From NCBI RefSeq assembly GCF_031127875.1, contig NZ_JARXIA010000026.1:1-64000 (forward strand): 64,000 nt of DNA, read 5' to 3'. Shown here in pieces: positions 45,168-54,000 of the stretch (positions within the stretch are counted from its first letter, which is position 1; every line of letters starts with the position of its first letter). The notes under the pieces were generated by a model. That model saw only the letters and a list, made by a program, of their open reading frames with translations, was not told the DNA's origin and ran no database searches. Made by a program: the position numbers and the translations under genes. Origin of the DNA: Pelagicoccus sp. SDUM812005 (GTDB lineage: Bacteria; Verrucomicrobiota; Verrucomicrobiia; Opitutales; Opitutaceae).

Positions 45168-46579
45168 TTCGGGCGTTTGCTGCGGTCGCCTGCGCAGGCC
45201 TGCTTGCTGCCGAAGGATGGGGCGAGGAGAGCCGGTTTCTAGAGGAGCAGGCTTTGCGTTTCGAGGAAAAATTGGCTGCGTCCATCGAAGAGCTGAAGCA
45301 AGTGAACGCTGAGATTTCGAAGGAAAAGGCGCCGCTTCTCGAGGCGGTTTCCGTCGATCGTTTGCAGGTGGCGCGCCTCAGGAATGAGATCGAGACTGCC
45401 TTGCTCTCGAAATCCGGCTTGCAAAGCGAGCTAAAGGAATTGCGTGAGGATGTGGACGAGAGAGCGCAGCATCTGAACTATGTGGATTCGATGTTGAACG
45501 AGTTTATCGGCGACTTCGAAGTGGGGATCCATGCCAGCGAGGAGCAGCTCTATGGAGATGGTTTTCGGGAGTTTCGCATGGGCGTGGGGTCGGAGCTAGC
45601 GCCTGCCAGCGCCGAGAAGATTACGGCTCAATTCGATTTGCTCGACAAGGCGACCGAGCGCTTGGAGCAGCTTTTGGGGGGAGCTCAGTTTTCGGGCAAG
45701 GCTGTTGCCAAGGACGGAACCTTGCTCGAAGGAGATTACCTTTTGTATGGGCCGTCGGTGTTTTTTATGAGCGGCGATGCAGCTCAAATCGGTTTGGCTG
45801 TGGCCGAGACGAACCTGTCGGAGCCGGTACTTTTGGATACGCCTGGCTTGGAGCCGGAAAGCTTCGCCAAAGCCCTGGGCGGCGGCGAAGGGGTGATGGC
45901 CTTGGACGCGAGCTTGGGCAAGGCGGCTGGTCTCCAGAGCGCCCGTTGGTCGATTCGCGAGCACGTGCAAAAGGGCGGGTACGTCGGTTATGCGATCATC
46001 GCGTTCGCGGGTCTGTCGCTTGTCGTTGCGTTGCTGAAGTTCCTGCAATTTGCCAGCCGACGCCGTTCGCCGAACGAGCAAGCGAACCAGATTCTGGACT
46101 TGCTGACGAAGGGGGAGGGTGATGCGGCCTTGGAAAAATCGAGTCAGCTGGGCGCTCCCTACGGCGAGATCGTGCGGCTCGCCTTGCAGAATCGGGATGA
46201 GGAGGACGAGGTCTTGGACGAGGTCGTTCTCGGTGTTTTGCAGAAGGAGAAGACGCGGCTGGAGCGCAAGCTTCCCTTGCTGGCTTTGATCGCCGCGACC
46301 ACGCCGCTTATGGGCTTGCTGGGAACGGTGGTAGGCATGATCAAGACCTTCGCGCTGATCACGGTCTTTGGCTCGGGGGAAGCGAAGTCGCTTTCGTCCG
46401 GCATTTCGGAGGCGTTGGTGACGACCGAGTTTGGCTTGTTGGTTGCGATTCCGACCTTGTTGCTGCACGGCTTGCTGAATCGACTTGCGAAAGAGCGGGT
46501 CGCGGAGCTGGAAGAGTTTGCGGCCGATTTTGTAGTGGGCCTGAGGAAGGCGAAGAAGCGAAAGGATCGCTGTGCTTGA
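45164..46579 (+). CDS. TtpC-like MotA/TolQ/ExbB proton-channel protein with N-terminal periplasmic coiled coil
   Basis: 471 residues. Signal peptide ends about residue 20 (AEGWG). A coiled coil (about 25-105) and periplasmic domain precede an ExbB/TolQ core: transmembrane helices YVGYAIIAFAGLSLVVALL, LLALIAATTPLMGLLGTVVG and TTEFGLLVAIPTLLLHGLL. This architecture is that of TtpC, the extra ExbB-like protein required by Vibrio TonB2 systems. It should form part of the proton channel that energises TonB, with the coiled coil spanning the periplasm. It is preceded by DUF3450 and overlaps ExbB by eight bases, so all are translated together. Confidence 0.88.
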   Translation: MIRAFAAVACAGLLAAEGWGEESRFLEEQALRFEEKLAASIEELKQVNAEISKEKAPLLEAVSVDRLQVARLRNEIETALLSKSGLQSELKELREDVDERAQHLNYVDSMLNEFIGDFEVGIHASEEQLYGDGFREFRMGVGSELAPASAEKITAQFDLLDKATERLEQLLGGAQFSGKAVAKDGTLLEGDYLLYGPSVFFMSGDAAQIGLAVAETNLSEPVLLDTPGLEPESFAKALGGGEGVMALDASLGKAAGLQSARWSIREHVQKGGYVGYAIIAFAGLSLVVALLKFLQFASRRRSPNEQANQILDLLTKGEGDAALEKSSQLGAPYGEIVRLALQNRDEEDEVLDEVVLGVLQKEKTRLERKLPLLALIAATTPLMGLLGTVVGMIKTFALITVFGSGEAKSLSSGISEALVTTEFGLLVAIPTLLLHGLLNRLAKERVAELEEFAADFVVGLRKAKKRKDRCA

Positions 46580-47171
46580 TGGGGCGATAGCGTTATACTG
46601 GAAGCTGTTTAGCGATGGAGGTTTGATCATCGTGGCTATCGCTTTGCTGTCGGTGCATATCTACGGGACCGCGTTTCGCTCCCTCCTGCTAGTGGGGCGG
46701 GTGGCGGCACCGTACCGGAGTTTGGATGAATGGGTGAGTGGTGGCGGCTGGAGGATGCGTGTACCAGACCCTTGGGTACGGATCGTAGGTTACGCGAATC
46801 GGCCGGATTTAGATGCGGAGGAGGTACGTTCGCTCTTCAAACGAGCGGTGCAGCGCTTTACGCTGAAGGCCCAGTCCGATTTGTTTCGCTTAAAGATCGG
46901 GGTCGCTGCGGCCCCGTTGTTGGGTCTGCTCGGGACCATTATCGGAATGATCGACACCTTCGAGGGTATCTCCGATACAGGAGGGGACACTTCCGTGATG
47001 GTGGCAGGCGGGATTTCGAAGGCGCTGGTTACGACGAACGCTGGTTTGGTCGTCGCCTTGCCGGCCTTGTTTCTCGGTTTTTTGATTCGTCGCAAGCTGC
47101 GGCAAGCGCGACTGGTCGCCAACGCGCTGGAGGTCGCGGTGGTCAAGGAAAAGGAGCTTGCTGCTGCATGA
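46572..47171 (+). CDS. exbB: ExbB/TolQ-family proton channel subunit
   Basis: 199 residues starting at a GTG that overlaps the previous stop, with AAAGGA upstream. Three transmembrane segments are visible: [40 protein letters not shown] and [19 protein letters not shown]. The Gly-Thr-rich second helix is the conserved ExbB channel segment. It forms the pentameric proton channel with ExbD and energises TonB. It is the second ExbB-type protein in the operon, after the TtpC-like one. A four-base overlap with exbD shows tight coupling. Confidence 0.9.
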   Translation: MLDGAIALYWKLFSDGGLIIVAIALLSVHIYGTAFRSLLLVGRVAAPYRSLDEWVSGGGWRMRVPDPWVRIVGYANRPDLDAEEVRSLFKRAVQRFTLKAQSDLFRLKIGVAAAPLLGLLGTIIGMIDTFEGISDTGGDTSVMVAGGISKALVTTNAGLVVALPALFLGFLIRRKLRQARLVANALEVAVVKEKELAAA

Positions 47172-47575
47172 TTCGCAAAAAGATAGTCGAGCAGTCTGCA
47201 GCAGACGAGCAAGCGGAGATCAACCTTTCGCCGCTGATCGACTGCGTATTCATTTTGTTGATATTCTATATCGTGACGACCGTCTTCATCGACGAAACCG
47301 GCGTCGATGTAAACAAACCGGAAGCTGCGTCGTCCAGTCCCCTCGACAAGCAAAGCATGTTGATCGCGATCACCGAAGACAATCGCGTCTTCTACGCGGG
47401 CAAGGAGATCGGCGTGTCGGGAGTAGGTCCGATGGTGAAACGTCAACTGGCGAGAGAGTCGATTCCGGTTATCATCCAGGCGGACAAGAAGGCGGATCAC
47501 GGGGTGTTCTCGGCAGTGTACGGAGAAGCGGAGGCGGCGGGCGCCGAGAAGGTTAATTTTTCGACGCTTGATTGA
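47168..47575 (+). CDS. exbD: ExbD/TolR-family protein
   Basis: 135 residues: a cytoplasmic start, one transmembrane helix with the essential Asp ([19 protein letters not shown]), and a periplasmic domain ending KVNFSTLD. The PLID Asp is the proton-carrying residue of the family. Works with the two ExbB-type proteins to drive TonB. Start ATG overlaps the exbB stop (ATGA). Confidence 0.92.
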   Translation: MIRKKIVEQSAADEQAEINLSPLIDCVFILLIFYIVTTVFIDETGVDVNKPEAASSSPLDKQSMLIAITEDNRVFYAGKEIGVSGVGPMVKRQLARESIPVIIQADKKADHGVFSAVYGEAEAAGAEKVNFSTLD

Positions 47576-47578
47576 AGG

Positions 47579-48271
47579 ATGGCGATGGGCAGCGAACAGT
47601 TATACGCGTATCCAGATTCGCTGAGCAGGTTGATCCCGTGGGGCGGCAGCCTGCTGATGTCGGGCCTTCTGCTCTATTTGGTCGCGCTTAGCGGAAAGCC
47701 GACGAGCCAGCCCGAGCTCGAGCGCCAGCTGCAGATCGCGGAAGCGATCGTCTTGCCGCCGCCGCCAGATATTCGCGAGGAGCCGCCAACGGTGGAGACT
47801 CCTCCTCCCCCTCCGCAGGCTTTCGATTTCAAGGCGTTTCGCTCGCAGGAGGCAGTGGCCTTGATGGATGTGAAGATCGAGCCGGAAAAAGATAAGGACG
47901 TATTAAGGCAGTTCGATGTGCGGCTTAACTCTGAATCGGTGACTATGGAGGCGGTGAAGGAGAGTTACGTATACGAGCGAAAGGAAGTGGATATTATACC
48001 TGAGGTCGTGCACCGAGTCATGCCAGAGGTGAGGACGAACGAGAAAGGTGGCAAGGTGCGGATCCGTCTGATGTTCGCGGTGGACGAGAAGGGGAAAGTG
48101 GGGCAACGCTACGTGCTCGAGTGCACCCATCCGGAAGTGAATGAACAGGTTTTGAAGTCCTTAGATTCTTGGGTGTTCTTCCCCGCCCGCAAGGGCAAGC
48201 GAGTCGTCCGCTGCTGGGTGAGGCAAACGATTGTGATTAACCTAGGCAGCGGTAGCCCTCTAAGCTTTTAG
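47579..48271 (+). CDS. tonB: TonB-family energy transducer
   Basis: 230 residues. One N-terminal transmembrane helix (GGSLLMSGLLLYLVAL), a short proline-rich stretch (LPPPPDIREEPPTVETPPPPP), and a C-terminal TonB domain (about 145-230) with GGKVRIRLMFAVDEKGKVGQ, LDSWVFFPARKGKRVV and VINL. The short proline segment is like TonB2-type proteins, which rely on an accessory periplasmic protein to reach the receptor; that suits the TtpC-like coiled coil. Spaced three bases from exbD and two bases from the TPR gene. It should serve the local receptors at 374 and 32943 (inference). Confidence 0.9.
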   Translation: MAMGSEQLYAYPDSLSRLIPWGGSLLMSGLLLYLVALSGKPTSQPELERQLQIAEAIVLPPPPDIREEPPTVETPPPPPQAFDFKAFRSQEAVALMDVKIEPEKDKDVLRQFDVRLNSESVTMEAVKESYVYERKEVDIIPEVVHRVMPEVRTNEKGGKVRIRLMFAVDEKGKVGQRYVLECTHPEVNEQVLKSLDSWVFFPARKGKRVVRCWVRQTIVINLGSGSPLSF

Positions 48272-48273
48272 AG

Positions 48274-49689
48274 ATGGAATACGGACTGAAGTTGTTTTTG
48301 CCCTTTCTCCTTCTGCTCCTGGCCTCAGGTGTCGAAGCGGAGGATTGGAACTTGAAGGGAATCGAGGTTGGCAAGCCGATTAGCAGGGAAGAGTTTGAGG
48401 CTCGGGTAAAGGGGAGTTTTGGTTTTTTGTCGGAGCGAGAGCCGAAACTCAATATGGCCGAATATGCTATCTTGGAAAAGTTCGTACCCTTTTTGGAAGA
48501 TGATCCGGACTTTGCTCTGGAAATGATCGAGGGACTGACCGAGAACAACAAGGACTTGTCCGCATCCTTTGATTACATGCTGGGGAATATGTATGCACAG
48601 CATGACCGTATTGAAAAGGCGGAGACAGCCTTCAAAAACGCGATCGGCAAGTATCCGGACTACTTGCGAGCGTGGCGGGCGATCGGTATGCTATACCTGC
48701 ATGGCGATAGTTTAGACAATGCCTTGGACGCTTTGACGAGGAGTATCCAATTGGGCGATACTGATCCTTATACCTTCGGTCAGATAGGCTACTGCTTTTA
48801 CCAAAAAAAGGAGTATCTCTCGTCCTTATCGGCTTACACACAGGCGATTCTCTACGAGCCGGGCAATATTCGGTGGATGCGTGGAAAGATCGCCTCCCTA
48901 AGGGCTTTGCAGGATTTTCGGCAGGCGAGCGTCCTACTGCAGGAGTTGGTCCGCAAGCGCCCGGACGAGGCCGCGTATTGGATGGAACTGGCGAATTGTT
49001 GGATTCGTTTGAAGGAACCGAGGAACGCGATCGCATGCCTAGAGTTTCTTCGAGGCGCCAGGCTGGGGAGCGAGGCTAGCTTAGCTATGCTGGGGACGCT
49101 TTACGTCAACGAGTCCTTGCCTTCGCTTGCTCGAGGCGTGTACGAGGAAATGATCGCTCAGGGGTACGGGGTGAGTGGGGCTTCCTTGCTTCGCTGCGCT
49201 CGCCTGCTGCACGGAAATGGGAGAATGGCAGAAGCGGACGAACTAGTTTCGACCTTCCTAGAGCAAGAGTCGGAACCAAGCGTCGAGGAGCGTAATGCGG
49301 TGTTGCTCTATCGGGCGGGAGTTGCTGAAGCGGCGGGGGAGTTGCATGACGCGACGCTTTTGGTGAAAGAGGTTTTGAACGTGTCGCCAAATGATGGCGA
49401 AGCGACCATCTTGTTGGGGCGTTTGCAGTACCGCAACGGTGACGCTGTAGGGGCGTTGTTGTCTTTGGAAAGAGCGGGACGTAGCCCCCTGTTTGCCGCT
49501 GAATCGCTTGTTTTGCAGGCCCAGATCAGGGTAGACCAGAAAAATTTTTCCGCAGCGTTGGAAGCGCTCGAGTCGGCTCTCGCATTGGGAGAGAACGATT
49601 GGGTTCGGGACTACTACTCCCGCATCGCTCAACTGGCTAAACGAAGCGAATTGGAGCGTATCGTTTATTCGAGCTTACTGGAAGATTAA
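48274..49689 (+). CDS. TPR-repeat protein of the TonB operon
   Basis: 471 residues with signal peptide (ends SGVEAED). Tetratricopeptide repeats run from about residue 90 to the end: AETAFKNAIGKYPDYLRAWRA, LDALTRSIQLGDTDPY, SSLSAYTQAILYEPGNI and ALEALESALALGEND. TPR proteins commonly close DUF3450/TtpC/ExbBD/TonB clusters and probably scaffold the complex in the periplasm. The start is two bases after the tonB stop, so it is coupled. Confidence 0.85.
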   Translation: MEYGLKLFLPFLLLLLASGVEAEDWNLKGIEVGKPISREEFEARVKGSFGFLSEREPKLNMAEYAILEKFVPFLEDDPDFALEMIEGLTENNKDLSASFDYMLGNMYAQHDRIEKAETAFKNAIGKYPDYLRAWRAIGMLYLHGDSLDNALDALTRSIQLGDTDPYTFGQIGYCFYQKKEYLSSLSAYTQAILYEPGNIRWMRGKIASLRALQDFRQASVLLQELVRKRPDEAAYWMELANCWIRLKEPRNAIACLEFLRGARLGSEASLAMLGTLYVNESLPSLARGVYEEMIAQGYGVSGASLLRCARLLHGNGRMAEADELVSTFLEQESEPSVEERNAVLLYRAGVAEAAGELHDATLLVKEVLNVSPNDGEATILLGRLQYRNGDAVGALLSLERAGRSPLFAAESLVLQAQIRVDQKNFSAALEALESALALGENDWVRDYYSRIAQLAKRSELERIVYSSLLED

Positions 49690-49702
49690 GGAAAGGACTG
49701 AT

Positions 49703-50599
49703 ATGAAAATGGTTAAATTGGGGGTGTTTCTTGTCGTTTTAGGTGGTTATCTATCGTATGTGCAAGGGCAGGATGACGATAATTTTGCAGCGGATCCAAA
49801 TTCCGAAAGCGGTCATTACGTTTTTCTAGGCGCTAAGCTCTTGGTGAGGCACAAGGACGAAATTTGTCCTGTAGTATCAGTGAAGGAAGGTAACCTGTAT
49901 TTGGATACAACGAACGGTTTAAAGCGAGCGAAGCAAACTGAACAATGTCTCGTCGAAGCGGTAGTGGGAATCTCGGACGAGTTCGTAAAGGTTGACGATG
50001 TTGAAATCGACTACTCGTACGGAAAGAAATTGGAGAAAGAGGATTTCCTGCTGAAGGAGGCGGAACGACGGAAGCGCGAAGTCGAATTTCAGATCTTCAC
50101 TGGTGAATTAGATGGAGGCGATGATGACGCGGAGGGGAATGCTGGTACCATTGATCCCTTTAGCGAGGCGGCGGAGGCAACGCAGGAAGCCGAGGATTAC
50201 GAGGAGGAGATTGAACAGATGGTTATAGATGACGAGTTCGACTTGGAGGGAGCGTTCGACACACTATACGTGAAGTTGCAACTTACCCCAAACGTTGATC
50301 TGGATGAAGTTATTTGTGCTGTTGTAGTAAACTACGTGAAGAACGACGCTTATTCCCGCTTCAAGAACGAGCGGGGCTCTGCCGTGCGCATCCATATGCT
50401 CAGTAACCTGATGGGACAGGTTCCCAACGAAATTTCGTTTCGGAAGGCATTGGGAACTGGCGCCTACCAGAAGGATTCTGCGGAAATCGAGTTCTATTTC
50501 TTCGATCGTGATGGGAAGCCGATTGCGTCGAATCAGGCTCGTGGCTTGAAGATGCTGACTTGGTTCCAGCTCGAGCGCTTGCAAGGATCCGAGTCCTGA
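49703..50599 (+). CDS. Secreted protein of unknown function at the end of the TonB operon
   Basis: 298 residues. Signal peptide ends about residue 22 (YVQGQDDD). A first folded part (25-130) reads YVFLGAKLLVRHKDEICPVVSV; a very acidic linker (about 137-180: DGGDDDAEGNAGT, AEDYEEEIEQM) separates it from a second part with LYVKLQLTPNVDLDEVICAVV and IEFYFFDRDGKPI. I recognise no family. A good ribosome site (AAGGAAAGGA) lies just upstream, and the 13-base gap makes it the seventh gene of the operon. It may modulate the energy-transducing complex, but this is only context. Confidence 0.7.
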   Translation: MKMVKLGVFLVVLGGYLSYVQGQDDDNFAADPNSESGHYVFLGAKLLVRHKDEICPVVSVKEGNLYLDTTNGLKRAKQTEQCLVEAVVGISDEFVKVDDVEIDYSYGKKLEKEDFLLKEAERRKREVEFQIFTGELDGGDDDAEGNAGTIDPFSEAAEATQEAEDYEEEIEQMVIDDEFDLEGAFDTLYVKLQLTPNVDLDEVICAVVVNYVKNDAYSRFKNERGSAVRIHMLSNLMGQVPNEISFRKALGTGAYQKDSAEIEFYFFDRDGKPIASNQARGLKMLTWFQLERLQGSES

Positions 50600-50684
50600 C
50601 GCCGGGCCGGAGGCGTGAAGGTTTTTGTGTTTTCTTTTGGCTAGGGTCTTTACCTGGTCGTGAATATTTCTGCGAGGGTGTCGA

Positions 50685-50714
50685 AGGCGCTTCAGTGGTA
50701 TTGCTGAAGCGCCT
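50685..50714 (+). terminator. Stem-loop after the TonB operon
   Basis: Perfect 11-bp stem AGGCGCTTCAG / CTGAAGCGCCT with loop TGGTATTG, 85 bases after the last stop codon. The T tract is poor (CTTCGTT), so it may be a factor-assisted terminator. Confidence 0.6.
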
Positions 50715-50766
50715 CTTCGTTGGCTACGGAAGGGGCGATTGCCTGCCTCGGCTACGGGGAGATTTG

Positions 50767-50778
50767 TTTACAGTGTAA
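50767..50778 (+). promoter_or_regulatory. Operator-like palindrome copy 6 (TTTACAGTGTAA)
   Basis: Variant with TTTAC; its right half CAGTGTAAGC equals copy 7. Followed after six bases by CCTGAATCG. It lies 232 bases before the 1914-residue protein gene. A GGATACAAGAC string at 50885-50895 matches one before the second receptor. The remaining 50600-51010 gap holds no gene I can support. Confidence 0.55.
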
Positions 50779-51010
50779 GCGTCTCCTGAATCGTGTTGAG
50801 GGCGGTTTTCTCAATCACTGGGACATTCCCCATACCTCGAGTATCGCCCGCTTCGGCCCTTATGTCACATGTGTCTGTAAATTTGGATACAAGACCTAGC
50901 TGGGCTGCGCTTTGAGTTCTCCGGTAATGGGGGACCTACCCTATGAAACGCCAATATGGAGCCAGCGAATCTATCGATAAGGATTCCCAGGCTCTGGACA
51001 GAAAGAATCA

Positions 51011-54000
51011 ATGATCGATAAAGGAAACAAATACCTCAAGGGCTTTGCGGTCGCTGGAGCTTCCTTGGTCGCAGCGAAATTTGGATACGCAGCGACCGTG
51101 AAGTGGGACAGCGGAGGAAGCGACTCCAAGTGGGAAACTGCTTTGAATTGGGATACGGATTCGTTGCCGACGAGCGCGGATACGGCCTATATCAGCGATG
51201 GTGGAACGGCAGGATTCGATGCCGTATCGGATTCCGCGTCCGTAAGCCGGCTCTATGTCGGATACACGGGCGATGGTACTTTAAATGTCTCGGGAGGCTC
51301 GCTGAAGGCGACGCAGACCGGATCGAACACTGTTTTCTTGGTTGGAAACGGGGCGATTGGTACTTTGAACGTGAGCGGCGGCGAGCTGGATGTCGGGCAT
51401 CGGGCCCAGATCGGCGCAGGCGCGAATGGGCAGGGGACCGTTAAGCTTAGCGGCGGCAGTTTTATCGTCAGTCGAGGTGGTAATTCGAAAATCGATACCA
51501 GTTTCGGTAGCACGTCCCTAGATTTGGGCGTAGCGGCAAGCGGCTCCTCAGGGCTGCTGGAAGTGAGCGGTGGCGTCTTCAAGACCCGTGCCGGGGCGGT
51601 GATCGGCCCGAACGGGACCCTCAAGGTCGAAGGTTCCGGCGCTACGGAGATCGGGATCGGCTCGCACGGTTCGGTTGACGGCTTCTGGCTGCAGAAGGCG
51701 GGAGGCGTGTTGCAGGTGCGTGTAGACAGCGACGGAGTGACTCCGATTTTCGTCGACGATGTGGGCGACGACGGCGCGGGCCTACAGGGCAACGTAAAGT
51801 TTGAAAGTGGCGCCTTGCTCGATGTGAGCCACATTTCCACTGCTGTGGATGGGACCTTCACCGTAATGGAGTGGGAAGGTACCGTGACCGACGAAGGCCT
51901 GGCTTTCGCTCCCGGAGTGGACACCAGCATCTGGAGCTTCGCGATCGACGAGACGGCCAAGAAGCTCACGGTCACGGCTGTCGGTTCCCCGGTTACTCAA
52001 CTTTTCTGGGAAAACAGTTTGAGCGACAACGACTTTGCCAAGGCCGAAAACTGGGACTTGGATATGAGTTTTGCGGGCATGAACATGATCGTGGATCGTG
52101 TGGGGGCCAACAAGGCGATCTTGGCAACTAATTTGGCCGACAACCTGATGGCGTTGAGAATTGGATACCAGATCGGCGATGGCGAATTCGAGCACACCGC
52201 AGGCAGCTTCAAGGCGACTCAGAACTCTTCCGCCTACAGCCGTGTCGGTGGAAATGGATACACGGGTACGTGGCGAATGAAAGGCGGCGCCGCAACGATC
52301 AATACCATCCATCTTGGATTGAGTGGCGGTACCGGAAATCTCGTCATCGAAGACGGGGCAATGGATATCGCGCGGGCGGCAGGTGATTACAGCTTGCAGG
52401 TCGGCAACGGCGGTACCGGATACTTCGAAATTTCCGACGGTCGACTTCGCACCCGTGCCGGAGTGCGGGTGAGCGGCACTGGAACCTTCACCGTCAACGG
52501 CAGCGCTCCAACAGCTGTGGGTATCGGGTCTCACAACAACGTCGACGGACGTTGGGTGCAGGAAACAGGTGGCGTCTTGAAGATCGGTATCGATGAAACC
52601 GCTACAGGCGTGACGCCGATCTTCGTAGACGAAAAGGACGGTACGCCCGGGAACTCCTGGGATGGCAACGTAACCTTCGAGGCGGGCTCCTTGCTTGATG
52701 TTAGCTTCTTGGGCGCCGAGAATTACGGCACCTTTACGGTGATGGAATGGGAAGGCGAGCTCGTAGACAATGGCTTGGAGTTTGCCCCTCACGTCGACCG
52801 CATGCGCTGGAGCTTCGATCTCGATGAAGCGAACAAGCGCCTCACGGTCACGGCTCGCGCCTCAGATGCTCCTCGCACTGCGTTGACGGTTGACACCATC
52901 GAGGATTTCCAAGCGGCAGCTGGTTTGGATCACCACGAGATCACTCTCGCTCCAGGTGAGTATTGGTTAGTTGGGGACAAGTCCCTGAGGGGGGCTGAGT
53001 TCGCTCCGCTTTTGAACCTCAGCGGTTTCAACACGCACTACAATCTGGAAGGGGTTACGCTCAACGTATCCACCGAAGACCTAGCGGGTTACGGCAACCG
53101 GACCATCGTGTTCGTTGTCCAAGTTTCCGGCGACAACTGTACGGTAGAAGGCCTCACCTTGAAGATGGTCCACACCTCGATCAAGGGTACGGATACTTGG
53201 GGCTATGAGCGTCAATGGACTGCGGATAAGAGTTCAGTGGTCGTTTGCGTTACCGGTTCCAACACCGTGATTCGAGATTGGGATGTTACCACGGGTGGAT
53301 CCTATCCCTATGGTTTTGGCGATGCTTTCGGTAAGGGCGCCCGCCCAAACTCCGGCGGAGTAACGAATGCGGCCTTCATCTCCCACAAGAAGCAGAGCGG
53401 GTTTTTGATCACTCATGGCGCGGACAATGTTCTCGTCGAGGATGTGACCTTGAACATGCGCAGCTTTGGCCATGGCTTCTTCCTGCAAGGGGGAGCCAGC
53501 AACATCGTCTTCCGTCGCTGCCAGGCGATCGGCGACGAGATGGCGGATAGCGACGATATCATCGCCCATCCCGTGTATCAGGAATGGGGATTCGCGACCT
53601 ATAAGGAACCCATCCCTTCCGGCATCAAAATCTCTAAGCACGAAGGTGGCTTCCGCTGGTACGGAAACTCCGCTTCAGCCACGAACGGTTGGCCGGCGCA
53701 AAGCAGCAACGTCTTGATCGAAGACTGTCGTGTCGAGCGGATGCGTACCGGCGTTGCTCCCGGATATGGCGAAGGTTTCCTCCATGTTAAGAATATGGAA
53801 GCCTACGACTGCGAGTTCGGCTTCGCGACCAGTGCCGGAGCGGACGACATTCTCTTCGAAAACTGCAAGGGCAATGCTGTGAACGGGCCGCTCGTCTACT
53901 TCCAGTACGGGGCTGACAACGCGGTGATGGATATCGAACTGACCGGCGACAAGCCTGCTAACGGCGTTTGGCCAATCGCCTTGATCGGCGGTGACAACAA

